From Chrysomallon squamiferum (taxonomy: Eukaryota; Mollusca; Gastropoda; Neomphalida; Peltospiridae): a DNA stretch of 64,000 nucleotides. The stretch is taken from positions 1,308,073-1,372,072 of the forward strand of contig CM022669.1 of assembly GCA_012295275.1 (NCBI GenBank). Direction: 5' to 3'. The notes under the pieces were generated by a model. That model was not told where the DNA came from. It saw only the letters and a list, made by a program, of their open reading frames with translations, and made no database searches. Each line of letters opens with the position of its first letter. The first letter of the stretch is position 1. Below, piece after piece: positions 62,491 to 64,000 of the stretch. Position numbers and translations under genes: made by a program.

Positions 62491-62493
62491 TTT
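62457..62493. repeat. (TTTA)n microsatellite
   Basis: About nine TTTA units. Confidence 0.93.
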
Positions 62494-63504
62494 CTGAATT
62501 TATTCTTATAACATAATCGTCGTTCTTTTTGTACTTGTTATTTTTACTTCTGCAAACTGCTGGGATACAGTCTAGCTCAGTGTATTTGAGTTTACTGCGA
62601 GTTTCACGTTTTATAATTTAATTTACAAAACTCCGTTACCGGGTAGTGCTCGTGTCCTCGCCGGGTTGCAGGTCAGCCTGTTTGAACGTATTTTCCACCA
62701 ATTTTTATGTGCACCACATTAAAAACAACGTTTTGAATTAAAAGGTTTACCTCAGCGCGGGGGGTAAACAGTTTATTGACTGCAAGTGAAACGTCACTGC
62801 ACTCGTACAAGATAGAGTTGAATTAAAAAGAACTTTTGTGAGAAAGCGAGGGAAAAAAAACACCCCAAAACCTGAAAAAGAAGCTGTTTATAAAAATAAG
62901 AAGTTCTGCTTGTATTTTTAGAACACTAAATAATAAATTTACTGAGCAGGACAAGAAATAAAAACAATTAAATCAGCAAAATTCTTTTTACACACCATTT
63001 AAGTTAATATTTTTTACCGTTACATATAGTATATGCATATACATACGCACACACAAAAACACACACACGCATACAGTTATTTCTTTAGATTAAAAGTGAC
63101 AGATTGTGTTTGCTCTTTGAAACTATTTGTTTGGAAACAGCTGTGTATTATACAGTAGCGTAAGTTATTATTTTATCCATTATTTGAAAGGTTCAGAATT
63201 AACAATGTACAAACTTTCTCTTTTCTCCCATTTTGAATTCAATTTTTTAATAACCAGTTTCATCAATGTTAGTTACCACATCAGTTACACGATCATCACC
63301 CATGCGTCTTTTTCAGTCAGCGATTATCATTCCACATCTGTTGTACTTTTCAAGTGTATTACAAGACATTACACACCGCGGTGTATTACTACAGCGGTGA
63401 CATTAGTGAGACAAACTTCAGACGAAATGGTTAGAACTAGCAGAGAGCCTTGTTACTTAGTGATTATAGCGGCGTAGTTTTCACACGGTTTTATACTGTG
63501 CGAT
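62494..63504. other. Non-coding sequence before the right-edge array
   Basis: Complex sequence. The open frame at 63127-63477 has no recognised domain and is not called. Confidence 0.45.
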
Positions 63505-64000
63505 TACTTAGCGAGTGTTTATATACCGTCTTTAATTCGCCTGTGTTTACTTAGCTAGTGTTTACTTAGCGTGTGTTTACATAGCGTGTGTTTAATTAGC
63601 GTTTGTTTACCTAGCATGTGTTTACATAGCGTGTTTACATTGTGTGTATTGGCTTAGCGTGTGTTTACTTAGCGTGTTTACATAACTTGTGTTTACATAG
63701 CGTGTTTACTAAGCGTGTTTACATAGTGTGTGTTTACTTAGCGTGTGTTTACATAACGTCTGTTTACATAGCGTGTATACATAGTGTGTGTTTACATAGC
63801 GTGTATAATTAGTCTGTGTTTACATAGCGTGTATGTGTTTACATAGCGTATATACGTAGTCTGTGTTTACATAGCGTGTATACATAGTCTGTGTTTACAT
63901 AGCGTGTATACATAGTGTGTGTTTACATAGCGTGTATACATAGTGTGTGTTTACATAGCGTATATACGTAGTCTGTGTTTACATAGCGTGTATACATAGT
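63505..64000. repeat. 14/28-bp minisatellite running off the right edge
   Basis: Units GTGTTTACATAGC and GTGTATACATAGT alternate, forming a 26-28 bp dimer. The left part (63505-63780) is degenerate (TTTACTTAGC variants); from about 63780 copies become regular. The array continues beyond the window. Confidence 0.96.

Noticed and set aside
63127-63477. 116-codon frame near the right end
   Set aside because: No recognisable domain, no clear codon bias, and no splice or promoter context.

Overview
The window looks like animal (metazoan) nuclear DNA. It is AT-rich, dense in microsatellites and minisatellites, and carries one recognisable gene with a spliceosomal intron of about 9.6 kb. The only protein-coding gene I can support is a MEX3-family RNA-binding protein on the + strand. 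Exon 1 is at 37449-37707 and exon 2 at 47343-48753. The protein has two KH domains and a C-terminal RING finger, an architecture seen in many animals. Abundant (ATT)n, (TTTA)n, (GA)n, (CA)n and (CATA)n tracts in an AT-rich background suggest a lophotrochozoan, probably a mollusc and perhaps a cephalopod. That placement is inference and weak.

Layout. Positions 1-36700 are gene-poor and full of simple repeats and large minisatellites. The main arrays have monomers of about 29 bp (7424-8100), 20 bp (13277-14479), 23 bp (23831-25966), 37 bp (26233-26545), 15/17 bp (27961-30650) and 28 bp (32622-33758). Short blocks of complex sequence between them carry promoter- or enhancer-like motifs but no convincing exons. 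Positions 36800-50900 hold the MEX3 promoter, exon 1, intron, exon 2 and 3' flank, and are clearly poorer in repeats. Positions 50900-64000 return to repeats: 36-bp arrays at 50929 and 60472, (GT)n, (CT)n, and a 14/28-bp array that runs off the right edge. Between these lies a complex AT-rich stretch at 53540-54180.

MEX3 gene. The KH1 GxxG loop is split by the intron and is restored exactly by GT-AG splicing, so the gene model is strong up to KH2 and beyond. The long last exon is broken as given. The KH frame stops at TGA 48407-48409, while the RING finger and the conserved C-terminus continue in another frame. One missing C in the CCCC run at 48391-48394 would account for this. An assembly or sequencing error is the simplest explanation; a real frameshift allele is the alternative. 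The 5' region has a CCAAT box, a full CRE and two short upstream ORFs, one of which overlaps the start codon.

At the whole-window scale, the palindromes TGACGTCA (14 copies counted by hand) and TCACGTGA (9 copies) are far more frequent than base composition predicts. They lie mostly in complex sequence between repeat arrays. I found no transposon coding sequence, rRNA, confident tRNA or CRISPR array. No new multi-gene system is visible.
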